Source: Pseudomonas fluorescens (lineage in GTDB: Bacteria; Pseudomonadota; Gammaproteobacteria; Pseudomonadales; Pseudomonadaceae). Taken from it: DNA of 64,000 bases. Positions 51,874-59,822 of this stretch are shown here, in pieces. Made by a program: the position numbers and the translations under genes. Positions within the stretch are counted from its first letter, which is position 1. Every line of letters begins with the position of its first letter. The stretch spans positions 396,057-460,056 of the forward strand of contig NZ_CABVIY010000007.1 of assembly GCF_902498195.1 (NCBI RefSeq), written 5' to 3'. The notes beneath the pieces are model-generated. The model did not search any database. It was not told the origin of the DNA and saw only the letters and a list, made by a program, of their open reading frames with translations.

Positions 51874-52593
51874 CTATATACCAATGGTTTGCACTTTGGA
51901 CAGGGCGATGCTGCCCAGCCCGGCCAGATTGAGCATCAACTCGCCGCCGGTCTGGCTGATGGTGACGCTGTTGACGGTCGCCGGCAGGTTGGTGACCAGC
52001 GCCACGGCCTGGTCATCGATGGTGGTGTTCGCCGTGAAGGTGTAAGTGCCCGATGCCACCGCGTTGCCGGCTTCGTCCTTGCCATCCCAGGTGAAGCTGG
52101 CATTGCCGGCTTTCTGGTCGGTCAGCTCGAGGGTGCGAACGACCTTGCCGTCTTTGTCGGTGATCTTCAGGGTGGTCGAGGCCACCGATTGCGGGATCAC
52201 GATCGAACCGGTCAAGCTCTTGCCGCTTTCGACCACGGCCTTGTCACCCGGCGCAATGACCGAACGGCCCACCAGGGAGGAAGCCTGCAAGGCCTGAGAC
52301 GAGTTGTAGTTGCTGGCGATGCCGCTCACGGTGCTGTTGAGCGTGGTGATGCCTTCCAGGCTGCTGAACTGCGCCAGCTGCGCCACGAACTCGCCATTGC
52401 CCTGGGGCTCCAGCGGGTTCTGGTTTTTCAGTTGCGTCACCAGCAGTTGCAGGAACGCATCCTTGCCCAAGGCCTTTTTGCCGGTCGCACTGCCAGCCGC
52501 CGAGGCCAGGCTGTCATCGGTCTTGGTCTTGACTGCGGAGTTGGCCAGGATGTCGTTGAGGCTCAAGCCACTGGTGGTATCGGAAACACTCAT
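51874..52593 (-). CDS. flgD: flagellar hook-cap protein FlgD
   Basis: This 239-aa protein has the FlgD N-terminal segment LGKDAFLQLLVTQLKNQNPLEPQGNGEFVAQLAQFSSLEGI, then the FlgD_ig domain with FTWDGKDEAGNAVASGTYTF and a tail ending GSIALSKVQTIGI. It caps the growing hook. Gaps to flgC (15 bp) and flgE (31 bp) indicate an operon. Confidence 0.95.
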   Translation of the reverse strand: MSVSDTTSGLSLNDILANSAVKTKTDDSLASAAGSATGKKALGKDAFLQLLVTQLKNQNPLEPQGNGEFVAQLAQFSSLEGITTLNSTVSGIASNYNSSQALQASSLVGRSVIAPGDKAVVESGKSLTGSIVIPQSVASTTLKITDKDGKVVRTLELTDQKAGNASFTWDGKDEAGNAVASGTYTFTANTTIDDQAVALVTNLPATVNSVTISQTGGELMLNLAGLGSIALSKVQTIGI

Positions 52594-52608
52594 CTGAGTC
52601 GCCCCTTA

Positions 52609-53052
52609 TCACTGACCGAGGGTCAGGACTTTCTGCATCATGGTTTTGGCGGTGTTCATCATTTCGGCGTTGGTCTGGAACGAACGGCTCGCGGAAATCA
52701 TGTCGGCCATTTCTTCCACCACGTTGACGTTCGGGTAGTAGACGTAGCCCTTGGCATCGGCCGCCGGGTGGTTCGGTTCGTAGCGCGCTTCGAGGTTGCT
52801 CTGGTCTTCGACCACGCCCAGCACCTGTACGCCCTGACCCGCCGCGTCCTGGTTCTGGAACAGCGAATCGCTGCCGCCGCTCTGGCTGCCCTGGAACATG
52901 GTGGCGAATACCGGGTGACGCGCGCGGTAGGTCTGGTCGATGCTCGACGAGACCGTCTCGGCGTTGGCGATGTTCGACGCGACGGTATTCAAGCGAGTGG
53001 TCTGGGCACTCATGCCGCTACCGGCAATGTTGAAAACACTGGATAGAGACAT
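52609..53052 (-). CDS. flgC: flagellar basal-body rod protein FlgC
   Basis: This 147-aa rod subunit has the rod signature MSLSSVFNIAGSGMSAQTTRLNTVASNIANAET and the C-terminal EMADMISASRSFQTNAEMMNTAK. Size and motifs are as in the family. It starts 3 bp after the flgB stop. Confidence 0.96.
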   Translation of the reverse strand: MSLSSVFNIAGSGMSAQTTRLNTVASNIANAETVSSSIDQTYRARHPVFATMFQGSQSGGSDSLFQNQDAAGQGVQVLGVVEDQSNLEARYEPNHPAADAKGYVYYPNVNVVEEMADMISASRSFQTNAEMMNTAKTMMQKVLTLGQ

Positions 53053-53055
53053 GGC

Positions 53056-53463
53056 TTACTCTCCGCGCAGGGCTGAAACCAGCCCTTTGAATTTGCTGTT
53101 GAGCAGGGTGAAGCTGGCCTGGAAGTTGACCGCGTTTTCCGCGTAGTTCGACTGTTCCAGCTGGGCGTCCACGGTGTTCTGGTCGATCGAGGGTTGCATC
53201 GGCGTGCGGTACATCAGCGACTCGTCGCCATTGCCCAGGCCTTCGGCTTCGATATGCCGGCTGTTGGTCATGTTCAAGGCGAACGTGCCGTTTTTGGCTT
53301 TATCGCTCTGCGCCTCGAGCACTTTCGAGAACTCCAGGTCCCGGGCCTTGTAGTTCGGGGTGTCGGCGTTGGCAATGTTGTTGGCCAGGACTTCGGCACG
53401 CTGGGCGCGGAAGCCCAGTGCCTTTTCGTGAATGCCGAGCGCGTTATCGAAGCTGATGCTCAT
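53056..53463 (-). CDS. flgB: flagellar basal-body rod protein FlgB
   Basis: This 135-aa protein has the N-terminal LGFRAQRAEVLANNIANADTPNYKARDLEF and C-terminal YAENAVNFQASFTLLNSKFKGL of FlgB. The ATG at 53463 was preferred to a 37-codon longer frame because a sigma-54 promoter lies inside that extension at 53508-53523. It starts the flgBCDE operon. Confidence 0.95.
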   Translation of the reverse strand: MSISFDNALGIHEKALGFRAQRAEVLANNIANADTPNYKARDLEFSKVLEAQSDKAKNGTFALNMTNSRHIEAEGLGNGDESLMYRTPMQPSIDQNTVDAQLEQSNYAENAVNFQASFTLLNSKFKGLVSALRGE

Positions 53464-53507
53464 GTCGGGAAACCTTCGGGTGACCTGATTTTTCGTAACA
53501 TGGACAT

Positions 53508-53523
53508 AGCAAGCGTCATGCCA
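53508..53523 (-). promoter_or_regulatory. sigma-54 promoter of flgBCDE
   Basis: On the minus strand TGGCATG-ACGC-TTGCT matches the -24/-12 consensus with a single change. The predicted start near 53497 lies 34 bases before flgB. FleQ/FleR-type activation is expected in Pseudomonas class II/III flagellar genes. Confidence 0.85.
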
Positions 53524-53526
53524 ATT

Positions 53527-53553
53527 CAAAAAAGCCCGTAAACCGGGGCTTTG
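53527..53553 (-). terminator. second intrinsic terminator between cheR and flgB
   Basis: On the minus strand AAAGCCC-CGGTTTAC-GGGCTTTTTT forms a stem with an immediate T run, just upstream of the flgB sigma-54 promoter. It would isolate flgB from cheV-cheR read-through. Confidence 0.7.
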
Positions 53554-53655
53554 CGGGCAACGGCAAGGCGGCAATGCCAGAAAAGCGGCAACCGGCTTCC
53601 GCTGGATGCCGCTTTTCTGCCGCTCAACTCCATTTTCAAGAACACCACCTGACCC

Positions 53656-53745
53656 CGTGGGAGCGGGCTTGCTCGCGAATGCGGTGTGTCAGTCGACATC
53701 CACATTGACTGAAGCACTGCATTCGCGAGCAAGCCCGCTCCCACC
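53656..53745. repeat. REPIN
   Basis: Mirror copies of GTGGGAGCGGGCTTGCTCG around about 45 bp. Confidence 0.92.
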
Positions 53746-53763
53746 ATGAATTTTGACAGGCAT

Positions 53764-53793
53764 AAAAAAACGGGAGCCCCTTGAGGACTCCCG
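53764..53793 (-). terminator. intrinsic terminator of cheR
   Basis: Minus strand CGGGAG-TCCTCAAGGGG-CTCCCG followed by TTTTTTT, 22 bp after the cheR stop. Confidence 0.82.
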
Positions 53794-53814
53794 CTCTTCG
53801 ATCACACCCACCCG

Positions 53815-54642
53815 TCATTTAGCCTGGTAAATAATCCCCGGGCTGCACTGGACCATCTGGTAATGATCCGGCAATCCATTCAGCGCTTCGGACGCGCCGA
53901 GGAACAGATACCCGCCCGGCTTCAACGTGCTGTGAATGCGCAGCAGAATGTCCTTCTTCACTTCGGCAGAGAAGTAGATCAGGACGTTGCGACAAAACAC
54001 GATGTCGAACTTGCCGAGGCTGGCGTAGCTGTCCAGCAGGTTGAAGGAACGGAACTCCACCCGACTCTTGATCGGCGCCTTGATCGCCCAGCGTCCCGGC
54101 CCTTTCGGGTCGAAATAACGCTGCAAGCGCTCGGGCGACAGGCCGCGGCCGATGGCCAGGCTGTCGTACTCGCCCGTCTTGCAATTATTCAGCATGGTGC
54201 CGGAAAGGTCGGTGGCCACAATCTGCACCCCCATCTTCAACTGGCCCATGTTGACCCGCTCGAACTCGTCGATGGACATCGACAGCGAGTACGGTTCCTG
54301 GCCCGACGAGCACGCCGCCGACCAGATCCGCAGACGCTGGCCGGGACTGGCCTTGATCGATTCAGGCAGCACCTTGTTCTTCAAGACTTCAAAGGGATAG
54401 GTATCACGAAACCACAGGGTTTCGTTGGTGGTCATCGCGTCCACCACCATCTCGCGCAACCCGCTGCGCGGCTGGGTCTGGATGCGCTGGACCAACTCAC
54501 CCAGGGACTTGATGCCTTGCTGCTCCATCAGCTTGTTGAGACGGCTCGAGACCAGATACTGCTTGTTTTCACCCAGCAAAATGCCACAGGCTTTTTCCAG
54601 GAATACCCGGAACTGTTCGAAATCCAAATTACCCGTAGACAA
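53815..54642 (-). CDS. cheR: chemotaxis protein methyltransferase CheR
   Basis: This 275-aa enzyme methylates glutamates of chemoreceptors with SAM. The N-terminal helical domain (CGILLGENKQYLVSSRLNKL) precedes the methyltransferase fold with IWSAACSSGQEPYSLSM and the VFCRNVLIYF motif. The start codon is TTG 54642, with AGAGG upstream; no in-frame ATG would keep the first helix. It is preceded by cheV 46 bp upstream on the same strand. Confidence 0.95.
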   Translation of the reverse strand: MSTGNLDFEQFRVFLEKACGILLGENKQYLVSSRLNKLMEQQGIKSLGELVQRIQTQPRSGLREMVVDAMTTNETLWFRDTYPFEVLKNKVLPESIKASPGQRLRIWSAACSSGQEPYSLSMSIDEFERVNMGQLKMGVQIVATDLSGTMLNNCKTGEYDSLAIGRGLSPERLQRYFDPKGPGRWAIKAPIKSRVEFRSFNLLDSYASLGKFDIVFCRNVLIYFSAEVKKDILLRIHSTLKPGGYLFLGASEALNGLPDHYQMVQCSPGIIYQAK

Positions 54643-54688
54643 TGCTGCCGCCTCTTAAATCGTGTTGACTGCCAGGGACCGGACGCCC

Positions 54689-55621
54689 CTAGCTGATGTC
54701 TGCTGCTTTGATCCGGTCGACTACCCGGGATGCCAGGTCATCAGGACGGAATTTGGCCAGGAAGTCATCGGCACCGACTTTCTTGACCATCGCCTGATTG
54801 AATACGCCCGACAACGAAGTATGCAGGATGATATGAAGCTTTTGCATGCGAGGGTCGTTGCGGATCTCGGCCGTCAGGGTGTACCCGTCCATCTCCGGCA
54901 TCTCGATGTCGGAGATCATCATCAGGAACTCTTCTTCCGGCTTCTTGCCCTCATCGACCAGTTTGCGCAGGTATTCCAGCGCTTGCCGGCCGTCGTTCAA
55001 CGCCACCACCTCGACACCCACGGTTTGCAGGCAACGCGTGACCTGCTTGCGCGCCACCGATGAGTCATCGACCGTCAGCACACGCAGCGAAAGCGCCTTG
55101 TGCTGGGTTTCGACATCCACCACGCCGACGGAAATCGCTTCCGGTGTCGGCGCCACTTCCGCCAGCACCTTCTCGACGTCGATGATTTCGACTAACTGAT
55201 TGTCGACCCGAGTCACAGCCGTCAGGTAATGATCGCGGCCGGTGCCCTTGGGTGGCGGATGAATCTCTTCCCAGTTCATGTTGACGATGCGTTCCACCGA
55301 GCGCACCAGGAAACCCTGGGTCTTGGTGTTGTACTCCGTGATGATCACGAAGGGATTGTTCTTGTCCTTCAAGGCTCCGGAGCCGGTTGCCATTGCCAGA
55401 TCAAGGATCGGTATGGTCGCGCCCCGAATATTTGCCACGCCGCACACGACAGGACTGGACTTGGGCATCAGCGTCAGTTGGGGGCATTGCAGCACCTCCC
55501 GAACCTTGAAGACGTTGATCCCATACAGCTGCTGGCCGTCGAGACGGAACAACAACAGCTCAAGACGATTCTGTCCCACCAGTTGCGTGCGCTGGTTCAC
55601 CGAATCCATTACACCCGCCAT
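54689..55621 (-). CDS. cheV: chemotaxis protein CheV
   Basis: This 310-aa protein joins an N-terminal CheW-like coupling domain (residues 20-165: LLLFRLDGQQLYGINVFKVREV, VCGVANIRGATIPILDL) and a C-terminal receiver with acceptor Asp in MISDIEMPEMDGYTL and GADDFLAKF. CheV couples receptors to CheA and is itself phosphorylated. The ATG at 55621 has TAGGAG upstream. It is transcribed divergently from flgA. Confidence 0.95.
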   Translation of the reverse strand: MAGVMDSVNQRTQLVGQNRLELLLFRLDGQQLYGINVFKVREVLQCPQLTLMPKSSPVVCGVANIRGATIPILDLAMATGSGALKDKNNPFVIITEYNTKTQGFLVRSVERIVNMNWEEIHPPPKGTGRDHYLTAVTRVDNQLVEIIDVEKVLAEVAPTPEAISVGVVDVETQHKALSLRVLTVDDSSVARKQVTRCLQTVGVEVVALNDGRQALEYLRKLVDEGKKPEEEFLMMISDIEMPEMDGYTLTAEIRNDPRMQKLHIILHTSLSGVFNQAMVKKVGADDFLAKFRPDDLASRVVDRIKAADIS

Positions 55622-55676
55622 GCCCAGACTCCTACACCAACGCTAAGTGTTGTTGCGACGCACATTCATCTCTAAA

Positions 55677-55692
55677 CGGCACGGCGCTTGCT
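55677..55692 (+). promoter_or_regulatory. sigma-54-type promoter before flgA
   Basis: CGGCACGG-CGC-TTGCT keeps the GG and GC core of the -24/-12 boxes. The predicted start near 55703 is only 2 bases before the annotated ATG of flgA, which either makes the message nearly leaderless or favours a later start (ATG 55768). Confidence 0.55.
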
Positions 55693-55704
55693 TTTTATCT
55701 TTCC

Positions 55705-56466
55705 ATGAACACAGAACCGACATTTTTCCGACGCCCCGTCACACCCTACCGCAGAATCCTCGGCGTGATGGCGGCTGTGTGCCTGTTCAACACTGGCAAC
55801 CCTGCCCTCGCGGACACGGTTACCTTGCCTGACATGCTTATCGGCGTCACCCAGGGCTTTCTTGAGTTCACCGTAGAAGACTATCTGGCCACCAGTCAAA
55901 CGGAGGGTCGCTACGAAATCCAGGTCAACCAGCTCGACCCGCGCCTGCGCATGCCCATGTGCGACAAGGAATTGACAGCCAGTTTGGAGAGCCCGGCCAA
56001 GCCATTGGGGCGGGTGACAGTCAAGGTTCGTTGCGAGGGATCATCGCCGTGGACCGTCTTCGTACCCGCTCAAGTCCGCCTGTTTCGCGACGTCGTGACG
56101 ACCTCGCGGCCCCTGCGCCGCGCGGGCATTGTCGAGCCTGGCGATGTCACCCTGCGCGAGCGCGATATCAGCGTCATCAACCAGGGCTACCTGACCTCCC
56201 TGGACCAGGCGATCGGGCAACGACTTACCCGACCAATGGTCGCCGATCAGGTCATCACGCTGGTGCATCTTGAACAGGCGGAAGTCATCCGCAAGGGCGA
56301 CCAGGTGGTGATTACGGCCCGCAGTGGTACGCTCAGCGTGCGAATGCCCGGCGAAGCGCTGTCCAACGGCGGCATGGCCGAACAGATCAGGGTAAAGAAC
56401 CTCAACTCCCAGCGAGTCATCAAGGCGCAAGTCACCGCGCCGGGCCAGGTGGAAGTGTCTATGTGA
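55705..56466 (+). CDS. flgA: flagellar basal body P-ring formation protein FlgA
   Basis: This 253-aa periplasmic chaperone has a signal region (RRILGVMAAVCLFNTGNPALA, cleavage after ALA). The SAF domain begins RRAGIVEPGDVTLRERDIS and ends with the C-terminal VKNLNSQRVIKAQV pattern of FlgA. It helps FlgI assemble the P ring. ATG 55705 is the longest start; ATG 55768 is possible given the promoter position. Confidence 0.93.
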   Translation: MNTEPTFFRRPVTPYRRILGVMAAVCLFNTGNPALADTVTLPDMLIGVTQGFLEFTVEDYLATSQTEGRYEIQVNQLDPRLRMPMCDKELTASLESPAKPLGRVTVKVRCEGSSPWTVFVPAQVRLFRDVVTTSRPLRRAGIVEPGDVTLRERDISVINQGYLTSLDQAIGQRLTRPMVADQVITLVHLEQAEVIRKGDQVVITARSGTLSVRMPGEALSNGGMAEQIRVKNLNSQRVIKAQVTAPGQVEVSM

Positions 56467-56580
56467 TCAATCCTGCGAGGCCCTGTGTTCGTGAAGATGT
56501 GGCGCTGGCCATGGCTGTTCCCTAAACTGTGCCCATGCAAGGCAAGCGGCGGCATGCGCAAGCTCATTGATAAATGAGCC

Positions 56581-56607
56581 TAAAGTTTTTCAGGGTATGG
56601 CCGAAAA
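56581..56607 (+). promoter_or_regulatory. FliA (sigma-28) promoter of flgM
   Basis: TAAAGTTT, an 11-bp spacer and GCCGAAAA match the flagellar sigma-28 consensus TAAAGTTT-N11-GCCGATAA with one change. It ends 36 bp before the flgM ATG. Confidence 0.85.
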
Positions 56608-56643
56608 CATGGCAAGCGTCCAAATTCCCAGAGGTTTTTTATC

Positions 56644-56970
56644 ATGGTCATCGATTTCAGCCGTTTGAACAGCTCCTCGTCACTTACGGGCAGTACACGT
56701 ACCAGCGTTGCCAAGGAAACCGCCGATGCCGGCAAATCCGCGCCGCTGAATACCCCGGCCGAACAGGCCACTACCGCCACCGCCGGGGAATCGGTACATC
56801 TCAGCAATGAGGCTCAACAGTTGCAAAAGGTCACGGATACGCTGCGCGATCAGCCTGTCGTCGACAAAGCCCGCGTGGCCGAGTTGAAAGCAGCGATTGC
56901 CGATGGCAGCTATAAAGTCGACAGCAACCGTATCGCCAGCAAACTGCTCAACTTCGAAGCCCAGCGCTAG
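56644..56970 (+). CDS. flgM: negative regulator of flagellin synthesis FlgM
   Basis: This 108-aa anti-sigma-28 factor has the variable, low-complexity N-terminal half of family members and a C-terminal FliA-binding region (VARVAEL-like RVAELKAAIADGSYKVDSNRIASKLL). FlgM holds FliA until hook completion, when it is exported. Its gene has its own FliA promoter, giving feedback. flgN follows 48 bp later. Confidence 0.94.
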   Translation: MVIDFSRLNSSSSLTGSTRTSVAKETADAGKSAPLNTPAEQATTATAGESVHLSNEAQQLQKVTDTLRDQPVVDKARVAELKAAIADGSYKVDSNRIASKLLNFEAQR

Positions 56971-57018
56971 GCCACGGCCCGCGCCAGGCTTTTGGACGCT
57001 TAAAACCCAAGGCCAGCC

Positions 57019-57486
57019 ATGCACGACACTAATTTACTGCAACTGATCACCGACGACTTTGCTCCAGCGCAACAACTGCTGGAATTACTGCGTACCGAAT
57101 CCCTCGCCTTGCATGGTCGCGACATGTACCTGCTCGAAGACATCCTGGCGCAGAAGCAGGCATTGATCATTTTGCTCGAACAGCATGGCCGCAAGCGCAG
57201 CGAAATCCTCGCCAGTCTCAACCTGCCCACCAACCGCATCGGCCTTGAGCAACTGGCCAGCCAGTCGAGCGTGGGCGACACGTTGCTGGCACAAAGCGAC
57301 GTGCTGACCGATCTTCTGACCCAATGCCAGGCCGCCAATGCCAACAACGGCCAGTCGATCCTGGTGCAGCAGGCCGCCACGGCCACCCAACTGAAAATCC
57401 TGACCGGCGGTGAACCTCCAGCGCTCTATGACGCCAGCGGAACGTTTTCCAAGCTTGTGAAACCGCGCCCGCTCAGTCAGGCTTAG
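57019..57486 (+). CDS. flgN: flagellar export chaperone FlgN
   Basis: This 155-aa helical protein carries the FlgN pattern: LLQLITDDFAPAQQLLELLRTESLALHGRDMYLLEDILAQKQALI, then a leucine/glutamine-rich C-terminus. FlgN escorts FlgK and FlgL to the export gate. Order flgM-flgN and spacing are standard. Confidence 0.93.
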   Translation: MHDTNLLQLITDDFAPAQQLLELLRTESLALHGRDMYLLEDILAQKQALIILLEQHGRKRSEILASLNLPTNRIGLEQLASQSSVGDTLLAQSDVLTDLLTQCQAANANNGQSILVQQAATATQLKILTGGEPPALYDASGTFSKLVKPRPLSQA

Positions 57487-57578
57487 GCCCGTCGATGAGC
57501 ACGCCCTATCAAGACGCGAAACATGCTGGCAAAATGCTGGCTAGCCGTAGTCAAAATTTGTCTGGAGATTGATTAACC

Positions 57579-58325
57579 GTGTCCAATGCCTTAAATGCGG
57601 AAGATGCTCCGCAGCCACCCAAGGTGCTCAGCACGCCCCTGGAAATCTCCGGCACCCTTCGCCAGCTGCAAGAAAGCCATGACCCGCTGATCATCACGTT
57701 CCACGAGCGCAGCCAGCGCTTCCAGAGCTATCTGGTGGACATCGACCGCGACAGCAACATGATTGCCCTGGACGAAATGATCCCCCGCGACGGCGAACGC
57801 TACCTGCTGGCCGGCGAACCGTTCAAGGTCGAAGGCTTCCACGAAGGCGTACGCATCGCCTGGGAAAGCAACGGCTCGCTGGCCATCGATGAATCCGGTG
57901 ACACCCGCTGCTACCGTGGCACGCTGCCCGATGAAGTGGTCTACCACCAGCGCCGCAATGCGTTCCGCGCGGCCTTGAAACTGGCGCAACTGGTCGACGT
58001 CGATCTGGATGGCGAGAAACTCAAGGCTCCCATCAGCGGCAAATTGCTGGACATTTCGGCCACCGGATGCAAATTGCGCTTCGCTGGCGACATCACCGGC
58101 AGCCTGCAGCTGGGCCAGGTCTATGATCGTTTCATGGCCGCCCTGCCCTTCGGCAAGATGACCGCGCCGGTCGAACTGCGCTACCTGCACTTCGAAGAAA
58201 AAATCTCCACCACCTTTGCCGGCGTACGCTTTCATAACATGAGCGGACTGGTGCAACGGCAGGTCGAGCGGTTCGTCTATCAGTTGCAACGCGAAGCGCG
58301 GCGCTTCGACAAAGACGACCTCTGA
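57579..58325 (+). CDS. flgZ: PilZ-domain flagellar brake protein FlgZ/YcgR
   Basis: This 248-aa protein has a YcgR N-terminal domain (residues 20-115) and a C-terminal PilZ domain. The c-di-GMP-binding motifs are RRNAFR near residues 126-131 and DISATGCKL near 158. It slows motility when c-di-GMP is high. The start is GTG 57579 with GGAG at 57563-57566. It follows flgM-flgN, and a bidirectional terminator ends the unit. Confidence 0.93.
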   Translation: MSNALNAEDAPQPPKVLSTPLEISGTLRQLQESHDPLIITFHERSQRFQSYLVDIDRDSNMIALDEMIPRDGERYLLAGEPFKVEGFHEGVRIAWESNGSLAIDESGDTRCYRGTLPDEVVYHQRRNAFRAALKLAQLVDVDLDGEKLKAPISGKLLDISATGCKLRFAGDITGSLQLGQVYDRFMAALPFGKMTAPVELRYLHFEEKISTTFAGVRFHNMSGLVQRQVERFVYQLQREARRFDKDDL

Positions 58326-58339
58326 TACAACGCCTCAAC

Positions 58340-58379
58340 AAAAAACGGGCAGTCCCTTGCGGTGACTGCCCGTTTTTTA
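58340..58379. terminator. bidirectional intrinsic terminator
   Basis: AAAAAACGGGCAGT and ACTGCCCGTTTTTT form a long stem between the convergent flgZ and MFS genes. Confidence 0.9.
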
Positions 58380-58389
58380 TGCCTGAAGG

Positions 58390-59754
58390 TTACGGCCTGG
58401 CTTCGGTAAAACTTTGCTCGCGCCCCGAATCCGGTTCCTCTTTGGGTGCATCGGCTTGCGGCTCCGATTCGGGCGCCGGTTCAGCAGGCGGCGAATTCTG
58501 CATCTGATCCTGCACCACTTGCTCGTCGACCCGAGGGTCCAGGCAAGCCACCAGTGGCGAACTGGACATGCTGTCCGGCATGGCCACGTGGTGCAACGGC
58601 GCATCGTCTACCTGATGCAGATTGGTGACCGCTTTCGGGCGAATTCGCCACACCAGCACCAACGCGAAGAAACTGAAGAACGCATACAGCATCTGACTGC
58701 CGAAAAGCTTCATCAGCACCCCCGCCGCCAGCGGACCGATGCTGGCACCGACGCCATAGGTGACCAGTAACATGGCCGTCAGCGACACGCGACGATCGGC
58801 CTCGACATGGTCGTTAGAGAAGGCGACTGCCAGCGGATACAAGCAGAACTTCACCAGCGAACAGAGGAAGCCGGCAATAAACAGCACCTCAAGCGGCACC
58901 TGCTTCAAGATCGCCAATGGCAATGCAGCAAGCGCGAGGATGAAGGCAAAACTGCGGATCAAGAGCGCCCGGTCATAACGGTCGGACAACCAGCCCAACG
59001 GCCACTGCACCACAAGGCCGGCGAAAATGCAGCTCCCCATGAACAGACCGACCTGTTCCGTGGACAACCCCTGCTGCGAGGCATACAGCGGCGCGAGACC
59101 GTAGAACGAGCCGATGATCAGCCCCGCCCCCAGCACCGTGCTCAATGACTGAGGGACTCGCTTGATGAAGAATCGCGGCTCCATGGGCGCCGGGTGCAGT
59201 GGTGCCGGATGGATGCGCCGAGTCAGCGCCACCGGCACCAGGCACAGCGCAAAGCACAAGGCGACCAGCATTAACAGTTCCAGGCCCAGGCCCGGGTGCA
59301 TGACCAGAATCAGCTGACCCAACACCAGCCCCAGGTACGAGGCAATCATGTAGCCGCTGAATACGGTGCCGCGCTGCGAGGCTTCGGCCTGCTCATTGAG
59401 CCAACTTTCGATGACCATGTACTGGCACATCATGCCCAGGCCGACAATGACCCGCAGGAAAATCCAGGCCGGCAGCCAGTCGACCAACCCATGTCCGAGC
59501 ACCGCTGCGCCGACGATCCCGGCACAGGCCGAATAGGCGCGAATGTGCCCGACGCGGGCAATCAGGCGATGGCCAATCTTGCCGCCCAGCACCAGGCCGA
59601 AATAGTTGGCGGCCATCAATGCGCCGACCCATAAGCTGTCGACGTGATCGGCCGCCAGGCGCAAGCCCAGGTAGGTACTCAGTAAGCCGGAGCCGATCAA
59701 CATCATCAGCGAGGCGAAATAAAGCGCTCGAAAGGGTTTCCAGATTTGGCGCAT
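58390..59754 (-). CDS. MFS transporter (YcaD-type) with a long cytoplasmic tail
   Basis: This 454-aa protein has 12 membrane segments in residues 10-385, with the MFS loop GKIGHRLIARVGHIR and WLSDRYDRALLIR. A cytoplasmic C-terminal tail of about 70 residues is rich in P, E and S (SPPAEPAPESEPQADAPKEE). The transporter resembles the YcaD subgroup, whose substrate is unknown. Downstream on the opposite strand is flgZ; upstream is the glutamine-synthetase-type gene, with a 68-bp gap. Confidence 0.88.
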   Translation of the reverse strand: MRQIWKPFRALYFASLMMLIGSGLLSTYLGLRLAADHVDSLWVGALMAANYFGLVLGGKIGHRLIARVGHIRAYSACAGIVGAAVLGHGLVDWLPAWIFLRVIVGLGMMCQYMVIESWLNEQAEASQRGTVFSGYMIASYLGLVLGQLILVMHPGLGLELLMLVALCFALCLVPVALTRRIHPAPLHPAPMEPRFFIKRVPQSLSTVLGAGLIIGSFYGLAPLYASQQGLSTEQVGLFMGSCIFAGLVVQWPLGWLSDRYDRALLIRSFAFILALAALPLAILKQVPLEVLFIAGFLCSLVKFCLYPLAVAFSNDHVEADRRVSLTAMLLVTYGVGASIGPLAAGVLMKLFGSQMLYAFFSFFALVLVWRIRPKAVTNLHQVDDAPLHHVAMPDSMSSSPLVACLDPRVDEQVVQDQMQNSPPAEPAPESEPQADAPKEEPDSGREQSFTEARP

Positions 59755-59822
59755 CGGCGTTCCGAGCGGCTCCTTGCAGTGAGAAACGGGTTACCGAACG
59801 ATAGCCCGATATAGACGGTGCG

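Larger units (their letters stand above)
53464..53814. other. 351-bp intergenic region between cheR and flgB
   Basis: It holds, from cheR toward flgB: a terminator (53764-53793), a REPIN (53656-53745), a 12-bp perfect inverted repeat AGAAAAGCGGCA / TGCCGCTTTTCT (53579-53618), a second terminator (53527-53553) and the flgB promoter. No gene was seen. Confidence 0.75.
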
